From positions 2,046,001 through 2,110,000 of the forward strand of contig OY730170.1 in NCBI GenBank assembly GCA_963422465.1: a stretch of DNA of 64,000 bases, read 5' to 3'. Position 1 is the first letter of the stretch, and every line of letters starts with the position of its first letter. Positions 50,079-61,760 of this stretch are shown here, one piece after another. The DNA is from Lichina pygmaea. Taxonomy: Eukaryota; Ascomycota; Lichinomycetes; Lichinales; Lichinaceae. The notes below the pieces were generated by a model. The model was not told the DNA's origin and did not search any database. It saw only the letters and a program-made list of their open reading frames with translations. Made by a program: the position numbers and the translations under genes.

Positions 50079-51904
50079 CTGTGGGTGATAGGCTGTAGAT
50101 ATTTTGGGTTTTGTTCCTATAGCTGCACTGATTGTCTTCCAGTATTTGGATGTGAAGAGTTTGTCTCTGTCTGTAATGATCATGATTAGAACTCTGTGGT
50201 CTCTGACCAATCTGTCCAGTAAAAGGTGTCCCAACTGTTTTGCTGTATAGGTCTTCTTGAATAGTACCACTATCAGATATTTTGTGAATCTGTCCACTAT
50301 CACCACAATCAAGTTGTAGGTGATTCCTGTGACTGGGTCTTTGGACTTGGGTAGCTTTGTGATGAAGTCCATTGACACATCTTCCCACAGACCTCTTGGT
50401 ATTGTGTTCAGGTGTCCTTCTCTATATAGCTTGTGTCTTCTATGTTTGTTTTTCTGGCACAGTAGACATTTGCTAATGTAGCTTGTGACATGTTGTCAGA
50501 GATTGATAACATTGTTCCCTGCCTGTTGGATAAAGTCTGTGGTCTTGGTGATTCCTGGGTGACTATGTGCTGGGTTGTTGTGGTAGTTTCTTATTAATTG
50601 TTCAGTGTCTTCTGCTGTGAGCTTGTTGATCTGTGGTCAAGGCACCAGGTTTCCTTGCTGATCCTGCTGTAAGATTGTTCCTTGGTGTTCATCATTTTCC
50701 ATGTGGTCTTTTTGTTGGCTTAGTGTGTCTGCTCTCCTATTGTCTTATCCAGGGGTGTACAAGATCTTGAACTTATATTGCTCTAGGAGTTCAGCCTATC
50801 TGACTTGTTGTCTGTTCAGCTTCTTGGTTGTTGTGAACATTGTCAGATTCTTGTAGTCTGTGAGAATGGTGAGTTCAGAACTGCTTTCTGTGTACACTCT
50901 CCAGTGTTTGAGTGTGTTGACAACTGCCAGTAGCTCTTTGTCATGGATATCATAGTTTTGTTCCACTTGTGTCATCTTGTGTGAGTAGTAGGCAACTGGG
51001 TGCCACTTGTTGTCTGCCTGTTGGCATAAACATGCTCCCACTGCTTGGTCTGAAGTGTCTGTTTTGATTTGTGTCAGTTGGCCTGTCTTGAAGTTAAGGA
51101 GAACTGGTTCCTTGGCGCAAGTGTCCTTCAGCTGTTGGAATACTTTTTGTTATCTCTCTATCCACCAGTACTCCACATCCTTCTTTGTGAGTTCTGTCAG
51201 TGGTGTTGCTATCTGTGAGTAGTTCTTAATAAACTGTCAGTTGAAGTTGGCAAATCCTAGGAAGACTTGTACTTTCTTAACTGATGTCAGTGTTGGCTAT
51301 TGTTAAATCACTTTGATTTTCTCAGGGTCAATCTTGATCCTTTCAATTCCTATAATGTATCTGAGGAATTTAACTTCTGGTTTATTGAACTTGTATTTCT
51401 TCAGGTTGAGCTTGAGCCCTACCTCTTGTAGGTATTGTAGAACATCCTTCAAATGTTTGGTATGTTCCTGTTGTGTGTTTGAGTAGACAAGAATGTTGTC
51501 CAAGTAGGTGATAGCTGTTTGGTCCAGGTGTGCTCTGATGATGTTGTTGATCAATACTTGACATGTTGCTGGTGTGTTCGTGAGTCTGAATAGCATAACC
51601 AGATACTTGTAGTGTCTATATCAGGTTCTGAAGGCTGTCTTCCATTCTTCTCCTTCTTTCATGCATATCAGGTTGTATACTCCTTTCAAGTCCAGCTTGG
51701 TGAAGGTTGTAGCTTGGCTGATCCTGTCTTGCAGTTTGTTCACATTTGGCAACAGATATCAGTTTTTGATAGTAATATTGTTGAGTTTCCTGTAGTCCAC
51801 ACAAAGTTGAAGACTTCTGTCTTTCTTTAGTGCAAATAGTATCGGATATCCTGCTGGTGATTAAGATTCTTGAATGAAACTCTTTTTCAGGTTCTCCTCC
51901 AGGT

Positions 51905-52345
51905 GGGGCGGCATGGTGTAGTGGGAAGCTGGTGAGAGTTTCCCACTACGTGGCACCCATGACCCGGAACTACTGGTGTCAGGCCTGGAGAACCTGACTA
52001 AACTAGTCGTCAGTTTGAATCTGACCCACCCCACATTCTGCCACAAAAACCTCCGAGATTCATAGAACTTGTCTAAGATGTACTCCTCGCAAGATGTATG
52101 AAAACCCCCAAGAAATAGCTCACCCAATATCTGTCAAGATCCACAAAACCCTCATTACTGTGGTTTTCCTATTTCCCCTACAGGGTTTGGAGTTTTCCCA
52201 CAGTACGTACACTACAAACCACGGGGTGTACGGTAAATGCGTGAGGTCCCCGAGTCAAGTCTACCAGAGACAAAAATTCTTCAAGAAGTTCTGCATGGCT
52301 TAACAGCCAAATCAGTGTAAGAATCAAATCAAAATCAAATCAAAA
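51905..52345 (+). mobile_element. SINE copy 5, in G2 reverse transcriptase region
   Basis: 441 bp; 12-bp duplication TCTCCTCCAGGT at 51893-51904 and 52346-52357. Same tRNA-like head and AATCA tail. Confidence 0.92.
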
Positions 52346-52827
52346 TCTCCTCCAGGTACTTGCAAAGTACTTGGAGCTCTTTCTCTGATAACTGGTAAAT
52401 TGGTCCAAATCCTGGCTCTGTCCCTGGTTACAACTTGATCTCATGATCCCAAGGTTGGTGCTTAGGCAACACTGCTGTTGTTATCTTTTCCTGAAAGAGG
52501 TTATCATACCCAGGTCAGTACTCTTCAGAGATCTCCAGAGAGTTAACAACTTCCTCTCTCTTCATCTCTGACTGTTGTTGCAGTCTGTACTGTGCTGTCC
52601 TAACTGAGTATAGGATTAAGGGTGAGATGTGGAAGGTGGGTTGGTTCTCGCAGGAGAGGAGTGTCAAGGAGTGCAAAGGGGTTTGGTGGAACGTGGTGGT
52701 GGTGACACCTGATCAATAGCTTCGTACAAAAGGATTATATTAAAGTTGATCTAGTTGTCTGGATCACAACATGAGTTGAAGACGATTGTTCCATAGGGGA
52801 ACTATCATCAGACTATATAGTGCTGGC

Positions 52828-52857
52828 CTGTCAAGACAATCAAGATTGTCTTGACAG
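52828..52857. repeat. Perfect 14-bp-arm palindrome in G3 LTR
   Basis: CTGTCAAGACAATC, a two-base AA spacer, then its exact reverse complement. The same palindrome is at 60740-60769 in the other LTR. The word CTTGACAG recurs nearby, so it may be a protein-binding site. Confidence 0.9.
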
Positions 52858-52920
52858 TCTTGATGTCAAGACAGGTGAGATTGTCTTGACAGTCCCACCA
52901 TTTTATGCACCCTGCGTTGA

Positions 52921-53004
52921 GACTGGTGAGATTGTCTCGATGCTTCATGCATCCTGTGTCAAGACTGGTGAGATTGTCTTGATGCTTCATGCATCCTGTG
53001 TCAA
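52921..53004. repeat. 42-bp tandem repeat, two units, in G3 3' LTR U3
   Basis: GACTGGTGAGATTGTCT starts at 52921 and again at 52963, an exact 42-bp period. Units include TTCATGCATCCTGTGTCAAG. They lie in U3, where such arrays often act as enhancers (inference). Confidence 0.9.
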
Positions 53005-53300
53005 GACTCCTGTGTGTCTTGACAGTCACGTGACCCCTTGTTGGTTGGTCACTTGACTTCCATGGTGTCCTCTTGCCTGGCCCACAGCCTGATTGCCTAT
53101 AAATAAGTGGCTCTCTTCCTATGGGTTGTAAAACTACCCTCCTCTCCTTCATTCATTATCCTGATGAATTCTTGAGTATGTCTGCAAAATCACGTGCCTC
53201 TGCTTACTGAAAACAACTGGCAGCCCAGATCTGTGATCATAACTTTGTGTCACTTGCTCTGTGTGACTTCTGTGTTTTGAACTACAAGCCCTGCTTCTGA

Positions 53301-53486
53301 ATGTCTGACAACAACAATAAGTTGAAGTGTGCTGAATGCACTCATCATGGGAAGTCCTGTGTGTCACTTTCTTGGGAGTCGCTAAACATGACCCGAGATA
53401 ACTTTCGCAAGAATTTGGCTGTTGATGAGGCCAAGCAGGACACTCTTGTTGAGCAGCTTACCAAGCTGCAGGCTTGTGTGTCCTGA
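53301..53486 (+). other. Antisense small frame of G3
   Basis: It starts about 170 bp inside the 3' LTR and is antisense to pol: MSDNNNKLKCAECTHHGKSC, then SLSWESLN and an acidic helical segment with regularly spaced Leu. It is homologous to the frames in G1 (26920) and G2 (48562). The pattern Cys-x2-Cys-x6-Cys before SWESL is the conserved core. Part of a fossil; expression unknown. Confidence 0.55.
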
Positions 53487-56400
53487 AAGTGAAAAGTTGT
53501 TGAAGGTGCTGAGGGTTGAGCAAAGAAGAAGCTCCAGTGCCTTGTTGCTGAGATAGAGGTGGATGGTGAAGACTTGTTGGCGACAGTCATTGACGTGTCT
53601 GTACTGCAGGCTGAGCTGTTCAGTCCTGCTACTGCTGGAACTGCTGCAGAAGGAGCTGGCAGTTCATGAGGTTCCTGAGTGGTTCCCAGGTATTTTCCGA
53701 GTCTGGGTAGTTTTTCCACTTGACAAGGTATTGCTAACCTTTTCTCTTCAAGATCTGTTTGAACTCAAATTTCTGTTCTTCCTCTGGTTGGTAATGAAAT
53801 GTTTCCTGCAAGGGTGTGCTCTGGTTGGCTAATTTGATCATTGAGATGTGAAAGTTTGGGTGTACCTGAGCGTCTCTCAGTAGTTGCAGTCTGATGTTGA
53901 CTGGTCCAGTTCTTTCTTCAACTGAAAATAGTCTGACCTTGACATAGTCCAGTTTCTTTGTTCTTGGTTTCTTGACTTTCCAATTTTTTGTGAGGAGGTA
54001 GACTTTATCCCCTTTCTTCAGCTGAGGTGCTATTTTCAATTTTTTGTCTATTTGGCGTTGCATCTTTTCTGAGGTCTCTTGAAGGTAATACCTTATCATT
54101 GTGTGTGTTTGTCGTAGGAGCTTGTCATGTTGGAGTGCTTTCTCCGTGTTTGGTGAAGCTCTGCTTGGCATTCTGATGTTTGTGTGTCACCCAAAATTGG
54201 CAAAGAATAGTGATTCCTTTGTTGAGTCTGATCTGTGCTGGTTGATGGCCAGCTGTGCCACTGGTAATAATTGTACCCAATTGCTGTGGGTCTGGTTGAT
54301 GTAATGCCGCAAATAAGTCTCCAGGACTTGGTTTGCTCACTCTGTCTGGCTGTTGGTTTGTGAGTGATAGGCTGTAGACATTTTGGGTTTTGTTCCTATG
54401 GCTGCACTGATTGTCTTCCAGTAGTTGGATGTGAAGAGTTTGTCTCTGTCAGTAATGACTGTGATTGGAACTCTGTGGTCTCTGACCAATCTGTCCAGTA
54501 GGAGGTGTCCCAACTGCTCTGCTGTGTGGGTTTCCTTGAATGGTACCACTATTAGATATTTTGTGAATCTGTCCACTATCACCATAATCAAGTTGTAGGT
54601 GATTCCTGTGACTGAGTCTTTGGACTTGGGTAGCTTTGTGATGAAGTCTATTGACACATCTTCCCACAGGCCTCTTGGTATTGTGTTCGGGTGTCCTTCT
54701 CCATATAGCTTATGTTTTCTGTGTTTGTTTTTCTGGCACAGTAGACATTTGCTGATGTAGCTTGTGACATGTTGTCAGAGGTTGATGACATTGTTCCCTG
54801 CCTGTTGGATAAGGTCTTTGGTCTTGGAGATTCCTGGGTGACTATGTGCTGGATTGTCGTGGTAGTTCCTTATTAGTTCCTCAGTGTCTTCTGCTGTGAG
54901 CTTGTTGATCTGTGGTCAAGGTACCAGGTTCCCTTGCTGGTCCTACTGTAAGATCATTCCTTGGTGTTCATCATCTTCCATGTGGTCTTTTTGTCAGCTT
55001 AGTGTGTCTGCTCTCCTGTTGTCTTGTCTGGGGGTGTACAAGATCTTAAACTTGTGTTGCCCTAGGAGTTCAGCCTATCTGACTTGCTGTCTGTTCAGCT
55101 TCTTGGTTGTCGTGAATGTTGTCAGATTCTTGTGGTCTGTGAGAACAGTGAGTTCAGAACTGCTTTCCGTGTACACTCTCCAGTGTTTGAGTGTGTTGAC
55201 AACTACCAGTAGCTCTTTGTTGTGGATATTATAGTTTTGTTCCGCTTGTGTTATTTTTCGTGAGTAGTAGGCAACTGGGTGCCACTTGCTGTCTGCCTGT
55301 TGGCATAAACATGCTCCCACTGCCTGATCTGAAGTGTCTGTCTTGATTCGTGTCAGTTGGCCTGTCTTGAAGTTGAGGAGAACTGGTTCCTTGGTGCAAG
55401 TGTCCTTGAGCTGCTGGAATACTTTTTGTTGTCTCTCCATCCACCAGTACTCCACATCCTTCTTTGTGAGTTCTGTCAGTGGTGTTGCCATCTGTGAGTA
55501 GTTCTTAATGAACTGTCAGTTGAAGTTGGCAAATCCTAGGAAGGCTTGTACTTCCTTAACTGATGTCAGTGTTGGCTATTGTTGAATTGCTTTGATTTTC
55601 TCAGGGTTGATCTTGATCTCTTTGATTCCTATGATGTATCTGAGGAATTCATCTTCCAGTTTGTTGAACTTGTATTTCTTTAGGTTGAGCTTGAGCCCTG
55701 CCTTTTGTAGGCATCGTAGAACATCCTTCACATGTTTGGTATGTTCCTGTTGTGTGTTTGAGTAGACAAGAATGTTGTCCAAGTAGGCGATAGCTGTTTG
55801 GTCTAGGTATGCTCTGATGACATTGTTGATCAATGCTTGACATATTGCTGGTGTGTTCGTGAGTCTGAATAGCATAACCAGATACTTGTAGTGTCTGTAT
55901 CAGGTTCTGAAGACTGTCTTCCATTCTTCTCCTTCTTTCATGTGTATCAGGTTGTATGCTCCTTTCCAGTCCAGCTTGGTGAAGATTGTAGCTTGGCTGA
56001 TCCTGTCTTGCAATTTGTTCACGTTTGGCAACAGATATCAGTTCTTGATGGTAATGTTGTTGAGTTTCCTGTAGTCTACACAAAGTCGAAGACTTCTGTC
56101 TTTCTTTGGTGCAAATAGTATCAGGTGTTCTGCTGGCAATTGAGATTCTTGAATGAAACTCTTTTTCAGGTTTTCCTCCAGGTACTCGCAAAGTACTTGG
56201 AGCTCTTTCTCTGATAACTGGTAAATTGGTCTAAATCCTGGCTCTGTCCCTGGTTGTAACTTGATCTCATGATCCCAAGGTTGGTGCTTAGGCAACACTG
56301 CTGTTGTTGTCTCTTCCTGAAAGAGGTTATCATACCCAGGTCAGTACTCCTCAGAGATCTCCAGAGGGTTAACAACTTTCTCTCTCTTCATCTCTGACTG

Positions 56401-57820
56401 TTTGGCCACCTGGTTCTGGGGTGTGCCTGTCAAGGCAGACCTCTTCTCTTGAGAGTTGTCCTTTCTGTTGGTGAGGTTCCACTGAGGACTCCTTCCCTCA
56501 TCTGTCCACACCTTCTGCGGCTGGTAACAGGTCTGAGCTGTGTTGTTAGTGCAGTTCCTAAATGTGAGTACTCCTGTTCTCCAGTTAACAACTGGGTTGT
56601 ACTTCTTTAGCCAAGGCATCCCCAAATAGATATCCTGAGTGGCCAACTTGACAATATCAAGGTGGATCCTTTCAGCATAGTGTCTGGTAACTATTTCCAT
56701 TGGCTGCGTCTTATGGCAGACTAGCTCTGTCTGTCTATTTGCCATCACAAGCTGATAGAGCTGCTGCTTGCGTCTCCTCCCAGTGTCAAGGGTGTTGTAA
56801 AGTTGTCTTGAAATGTAGTTTCCACTGGCTCCAGAGTCAACAAGTGTGTATGTCTGTACTGGCGTGTTGGCGTGTAGTGACACAGGTAATCGCAGGTGCT
56901 TTGTGTTGCTAGGGGTCATGTTGTTGAGCTCCCAATATCACCCCTTGACAAGGGAGTTCAGTCTTTTCCTGATTGAAGTGTCTTTCCACTGACTGGGCAA
57001 TGGGTCCAGCCATTCCCATCAGTTCTGAGGAATCTGTTCATGAATTTGTCTTGCTGATGCTTGTCACATCCAGGCTTGAGGCAGTACTGCCAATTGTTGA
57101 CGTAGCAGTTGTGGTTGTTGCCTTGCTGTAGGAACATGAGGTGTTTGTGCCAATCATGTGTGTGCCCAGGGAACACAGTGTGTTAGTGTTTGTCCCAGAG
57201 ATAGATCTCACACACATCCTTCTTGCAATTGACCCAATGTTTGTGGCAGATGGTGCGGTAGGGTGAATGTCCTCTGTACCTTCGTAGTTGTTCGTGGTAG
57301 GTGTAGTAGTGCTTTGTGCAAAACCTCCACTGTAGTTCACTGTGCTGTAGATTTTGTGGGTCCATACTGTAAGCATAGCTTCCTTGTGGTATTTCTTCTT
57401 TGATAGACACAGGTTTGTCTTAGTCTCTATCAGAGGTGGTTAAGAGCTCCTGTCCCTTGTCCTGACCTGTCTGTTCTGGTAGGTCCTTGCCTCCTGATGT
57501 TGCCAGTTGGTGGACTCCTTCCAATGTCTGATTGTAGTTGTCCTATTGTTTGAGGGATAGCTGAGCCTCTCCTGGTGGGTCCTCTGGCTTGATAACATTC
57601 CAGTCTCTGTCAAGTATATTAAGTTGCTGTCAGTGCACCTTGTTCTTTGAACAACAGTCTTTCACCATGTGGCCTAGCTTGCCACAGGTATAGCACTTCA
57701 GTGCTTTCCTTTTTTTGTTATTCCTTCCCTTCATAAACCTTCCCTTGTGGTGGACTGCATCCAGTTCCATGGGTGCATAGCTATATAGGTCATGTGGCAG
57801 TGCCTTGTTAGGCGGCTTGT

Positions 57821-59820
57821 TTTTTTTTTATTTTATTTATTTATTTGATTCTTACACTGGTAGTAGCTTTACAGCCATGCAGATCTTCTAGCTAATAGTG
57901 AACTCCTTCAGAAAACCTTTGAAGGGATAAAAACTGAAGGCAGGGTGTGACTAGGGAATGTAACAAAAGGAATCTTGAAGTTTCTGGTAAGAGAAGAGAA
58001 TCTAGATATTGGATTGGGAATAGTGGAGTTTGAAAGCTAGATTGAACTGGTTTAGTCTTTTCAAAGACATAAACCAGTACAAGAACTTCTGTAGTAGCTC
58101 TGGGTTTGAAATAATAGTGGTGAAGTCTTGGGGATTAAAAGAGACTTGTTGTCTTTGTCTTGAATAAAGAGAGCATGAAGAGGTGATATGTTTTGCAGTT
58201 TCTTCTGCTTGGCCACACACACATAGTGGGGTAGGGAAGTCAGGAGCTCCAGCTCTGAAAAGAAAACTTGCCAGACCAATTCTTCCAGTCCTGATTTGCA
58301 GTAGCAGACTTGCCTCAGCTTTCTGTAACTCTTTGTGGAGCTTCAGATTGTTTTTGTGTGGCTTTTGACAGAAAGTCTGCCAGCCTGGATAGCTTCTTCT
58401 TTTCTTCTCTTCCTATTGGTCTTCCCACTCTTTAGTAAAGAGCTTTTGTAGTTCTTTCTTTGAACTAGCCTGGTTAGTAGTTATTTGACTTAACCAAGTG
58501 AATTTCCACTTAGGAGAGATAGTTGAGGATTCCTTTAAAGGTTTCTTCAAGAGAGAGGCATAGCTGGAAATAGTGGAAAAGATACTGTCAAGAAAGTATT
58601 TGAGAGGGGAGTTTTGAATAGAAGAAAGAAAACAGGCAGTGCGAAATTTAAAGTATAGGTCTAGAGGTAGAAGAAAAAGCTCACTCTCTAATAGAAAAGA
58701 AGGCCACAGTCGTAGTATGCCAGAACATAGTGTAGAGTTGGCACCCTCCCACAGGGTCTCTACCACGCTTTCCCACAGTCCCGAGGTCTCTTGCACTCCA
58801 CTGTACGTGCTCACCCCTGGGATCCTGCTTCGGAGCGCTGAGTCACCAGCCCAGAGCCCACGCTCCAACTGTAGTTTGCTCTCTGAGCTTGTCGTTTGCA
58901 GCCTAATCCTGCACTCCGTACGAACCGGCATGCGCATCTGTCCTCTCGGGCCATATAGACAGTCTTGTAGTAGGCCCAGGCCCTACCTCCGTCACTGCCA
59001 TTATATGCCACACCTCACAGTTGTGAACTGTTTCGCGTTACCTTCGCAGATCTCTCGTACAAAGGCCGACCATGCCTCGCAGGCCTTACGGATCCTGCAG
59101 GCTGTGCCAGCACCTGCAGGGCTGCCTTTCCAGCCCACTAACCAAGTAGGGAGGAGTTCTCCTTGGTCCGCTGTCGCCTGTGGGGCCCCGGTTGCACCTG
59201 TTGGCCCACTGGATAACCCAGTCCCCTGGCCCCAGATTGTGGATTGTACGAAGAGACTTCGTGGCAAGGCCTTAGGCAAAACCATCAAGCCAGCACTTTG
59301 GCTATCACACAGCCCTTAGGCACTGGAGCGGCGACATCTCCTCGTACGACCACTCTCCTTCTTTAACAGGTGGTCCCTGTTCAATTAACAACACCGCGGT
59401 GCCAAGGCTACTCCCCCCCTAGCAGATCCTCACGCGTTAGCTGAAGACTCTGCTAGGAGGGTGACGTGACGAGAACTCCTCTCGACTACTCCAGAGGTGC
59501 CCTATCAGACGCCTAGACTTCACATCCACCAGCTGTGGGGCTGGCTTCGGGCCGTAGCGTACACGGTAGTCGTCTGTCAGGTGGTTTTCCTCTCCCAAGC
59601 TTGGTCGCAGTCCTCTGTTCTGCTGTAGCTGTTTCACGGGGGCATCCAGGGTGCCTGCGTGACACCTCCGGTGGCCCATCACTCCGCAACACCAGCAGCT
59701 CGACTGGTGACTCGATTAGCTCTCGGTGCAGCGACTACGAGCAGCCTGGGAAGCCGCCCGCCATCGACTGCCCCGAGGTTCCCAGCCTGCACCACGTGGA
59801 GGTTCGAGTTGTTGCAGGCC
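57821..59820 (-). mobile_element. Chimeric element epsilon: RepB + LINE-A with 12-bp target duplication
   Basis: A 2000-bp unit in G3 gag, flanked by TAGGCGGCTTGT (57809-57820 and 59821-59832). On the minus strand RepB runs 59820-58704, beginning GGCCTGCAACAACTCG, and joins LINE-A in the ORF2 thumb region (SFLLESELFLLPLDLYFKF). LINE-A continues to the 3' UTR and an A/T tail at 57821. As in beta, a single duplication encloses both parts, which proves joint insertion. Within RepB a minus-strand frame reads through the position where the delta copy has a stop (GLGCKRQAQRANYSWSVGSG), so this frame was once longer. Confidence 0.93.
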
Positions 59821-60739
59821 TAGGCGGCTTGTAGTGGTTGCTCACATGCCATGCAGGGTGGCTGTATCTTCTGTCATGGTGCTTCTCCATCACTTGCTCA
59901 AATAACTTGTTGTTGATGTTGATTGCTTGTGTGATGAGTTCATCCAGTGTGTTGACTGCTTGTCTGTCAAAGGTGATCTCATCCTTCATGTTTTCCTTGA
60001 GTCCACGTCAGTACATGACTATCAGGGCATTGTCATCCCAGTTGGTCAGTACTGAGTATTGTTTGAACTGCGTGGTGTACTCTGCGGCTGAGTGTTGTTG
60101 TTTGATGTGCTGGATCATTTGTATAGCCACTTTGTCTTTGTTAGATAGTCTAAGGATTCTTTTGATCTTGTCCTTGAATTGTGTCTATTTTGTCATCCAT
60201 TCTGACATACCATCATGGTCTCTGTTTCCTGAGAGATGTTTGTTGACGTAGGGCTTGATCTATCAATAAGCATTACCTCTCATGTAAGTGGTTGCGAACA
60301 GGGGCCACTTCTCCTTAGGCAGCTTTGTCTCTGGTTAGAATTGAAAGTAGACTTGGAGTTGCATAAGCCAGTCATCAACCTTGTTTCTTTCACTGTAGAA
60401 CAGGTCTGGCTTGGTGACACTAATCTTTCTATCTGGGAAGTTGGGGTTGGTTGCTCCTGAGGTACTCATCCTTGAGGGTCTTCAAAGTGTTGCAGTCTGT
60501 ATTGTGCTGTCCTAACTGAGTATAGGATTAAGGGTGAGATGTGGAAGGCAGGTTGGTTCTTGCAGGAGAGGAGTGTCAAGGAGTGTGAAGGGGTTTGGTG
60601 GAACGTGGTGGTGGTGACACCTGATCAATGGCTTTGTACAAAAGGATTGTATTGAAGTTGATCTAGTTGTCTGGATCACAACTTGAGTTGAAGACAATTG
60701 TTCTATAGGGGAACTATTGTCAGACTATATAGTGCTGGC

Positions 60740-60769
60740 CTGTCAAGACAATCAAGATTGTCTTGACAG
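60740..60769. repeat. Perfect 14-bp-arm palindrome in G3 5' LTR
   Basis: Second copy of the palindrome at 52828-52857, fully conserved despite LTR divergence around it. Confidence 0.9.
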
Positions 60770-60832
60770 TCTTGACGTCAAGATAGGTGAGATTGTCTTG
60801 ACAGTCCCACCATGTTATGCACCCTGCGTCAA

Positions 60833-60958
60833 GACTGGTGAGATTGTCTTGATACTTCATGCATCCTGTGTCGAGACTGGTGAGATTGTCTTGATACTTC
60901 ATGCATCCTGTGTCAAGACTGGTGAGATTGTCTTGATGCTTCATACATCCTGCGTCAA
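60833..60958. repeat. 42-bp tandem repeat, three units, in G3 5' LTR U3
   Basis: GACTGGTGAGATTGTCT starts at 60833, 60875 and 60917. The third unit is absent from the 3' LTR. Confidence 0.9.
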
Positions 60959-61321
60959 GACTCCCGTGTGTCTTGACAGTCACGTGACCCCTTGTTGGTT
61001 GGTCACTTGACTTCCATAGTGTCCTCTTGCCTGGCCCGCGGCCTGATTGCCTATAAATAAGTGGCTCCCATCCCACGGGTCATAACAACTGTTTGGCCAC
61101 CTGGTTCTGGGGTGTACCTGTCAAGGTAGACCTCTTCTCTTGAGAGTTATTCTTTCTGTCAGTGAGGTTCCACTGAGGATTCCTTCCCTTATCTGTCCAC
61201 AACTTCTGCGGCTGGTAACAGGTCTGAGCTCTGTTGTTAGTGCAGTTCCTAAACATGAGTACTCCTGTCCTCCAGTTAACAACTGGGTTGTCCTTCTTTA
61301 GCCAAGGTATCCCCAAATAGA

Positions 61322-61760
61322 GGTGGCATGGTGTAGTGGGAAGCTGGTGAGAGTTTCCCACTACGTGGCACCCATGACCCAGAACTAGTGGTGTCAGGCC
61401 TGGAGAACCTGACTAAACTAGTCGTCAGTTCAAATCTGACCCACCCCACATTCTGCCACAAAAACCCCCGAGATTCATAGAACTTGTCTAAGATGTACTC
61501 CTCGCAAGATGTATGGAAACCCCCAAGAAATAGCTCACCCAATATCTGTCAAGATCCACAAAACCCTCATTACTGTGGTTTTCCTATTTCCCCTACAGGG
61601 TTTGGGGTTTTCCCACAGTATGTACACTACAAACCATGGGGTGTACAGTAAATGCGTGAGGTCCCCAAGTCAAGTCTACCAGAGACAAAAATCCTTCAAG
61701 AAGTTCTGCATGGCTTAACAGCTGAATCAGTGTAAAAATCAAATCAAAAATCAAATCAAA
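61322..61760 (+). mobile_element. SINE copy 6, in G2 protease region
   Basis: 439 bp; 13-bp duplication ATCCCCAAATAGA at 61309-61321 and 61761-61773. Head and tail as in the other copies. Confidence 0.92.

Larger units (their letters stand above)
52576..53133 (-). repeat. G3 3' LTR (558 bp)
   Basis: It is bounded by TGTTGCAGTCTG at 52576 and GGGTTGTAAAA at 53133, next to the purine tract (reverse of CTACCCTCCTCTCC). It has two 42-bp tandem units, one fewer than the partner LTR. By eye the two LTRs differ at roughly one base in 20, nearly all transitions. R/U5 matches G1 and G2; U3 does not. Confidence 0.9.
52576..61087 (-). mobile_element. G3: Ty3/gypsy chromodomain element with both LTRs and 5-bp duplications, fossil
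   Basis: It is inserted in G2 with duplication ACTGT (52571-52575 and 61088-61092). On the minus strand: 5' LTR 61087-60488; primer site; gag from about 60469 to 57650 (split by chimera epsilon) with a CCHC knuckle near 57690; Trp/Cys/Cys/His domain about 57410-56960; protease about 56920-56340; reverse transcriptase 56300-55570; RNase H 55490-55070; integrase 54870-54000; chromodomain about 53830-53650; antisense small frame; 3' LTR 53133-52576. About 6.5 kb remain without the nested element. It has roughly ten breaks but is better preserved than G1 and G2, and it is younger than G2 by position. Confidence 0.93.
60488..61087 (-). repeat. G3 5' LTR (600 bp)
   Basis: It begins TGTTGCAGTCTG at 60488 and ends GGGTCATAACA at 61087, next to the ACTGT duplication. 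The 42-bp length difference from the 3' LTR equals exactly one tandem unit. A TATA-like CTATAAATAAG lies near the U3 start, and CACTATATAGT is shared with the other gypsy LTRs. Confidence 0.9.

Noticed and set aside
60720-61000. Regularly spaced repeats in the G3 LTRs considered as a CRISPR-like array
   Set aside because: Units are directly adjacent 42-bp tandem copies without unique spacers, and they sit inside LTR U3 regions of a eukaryotic element.
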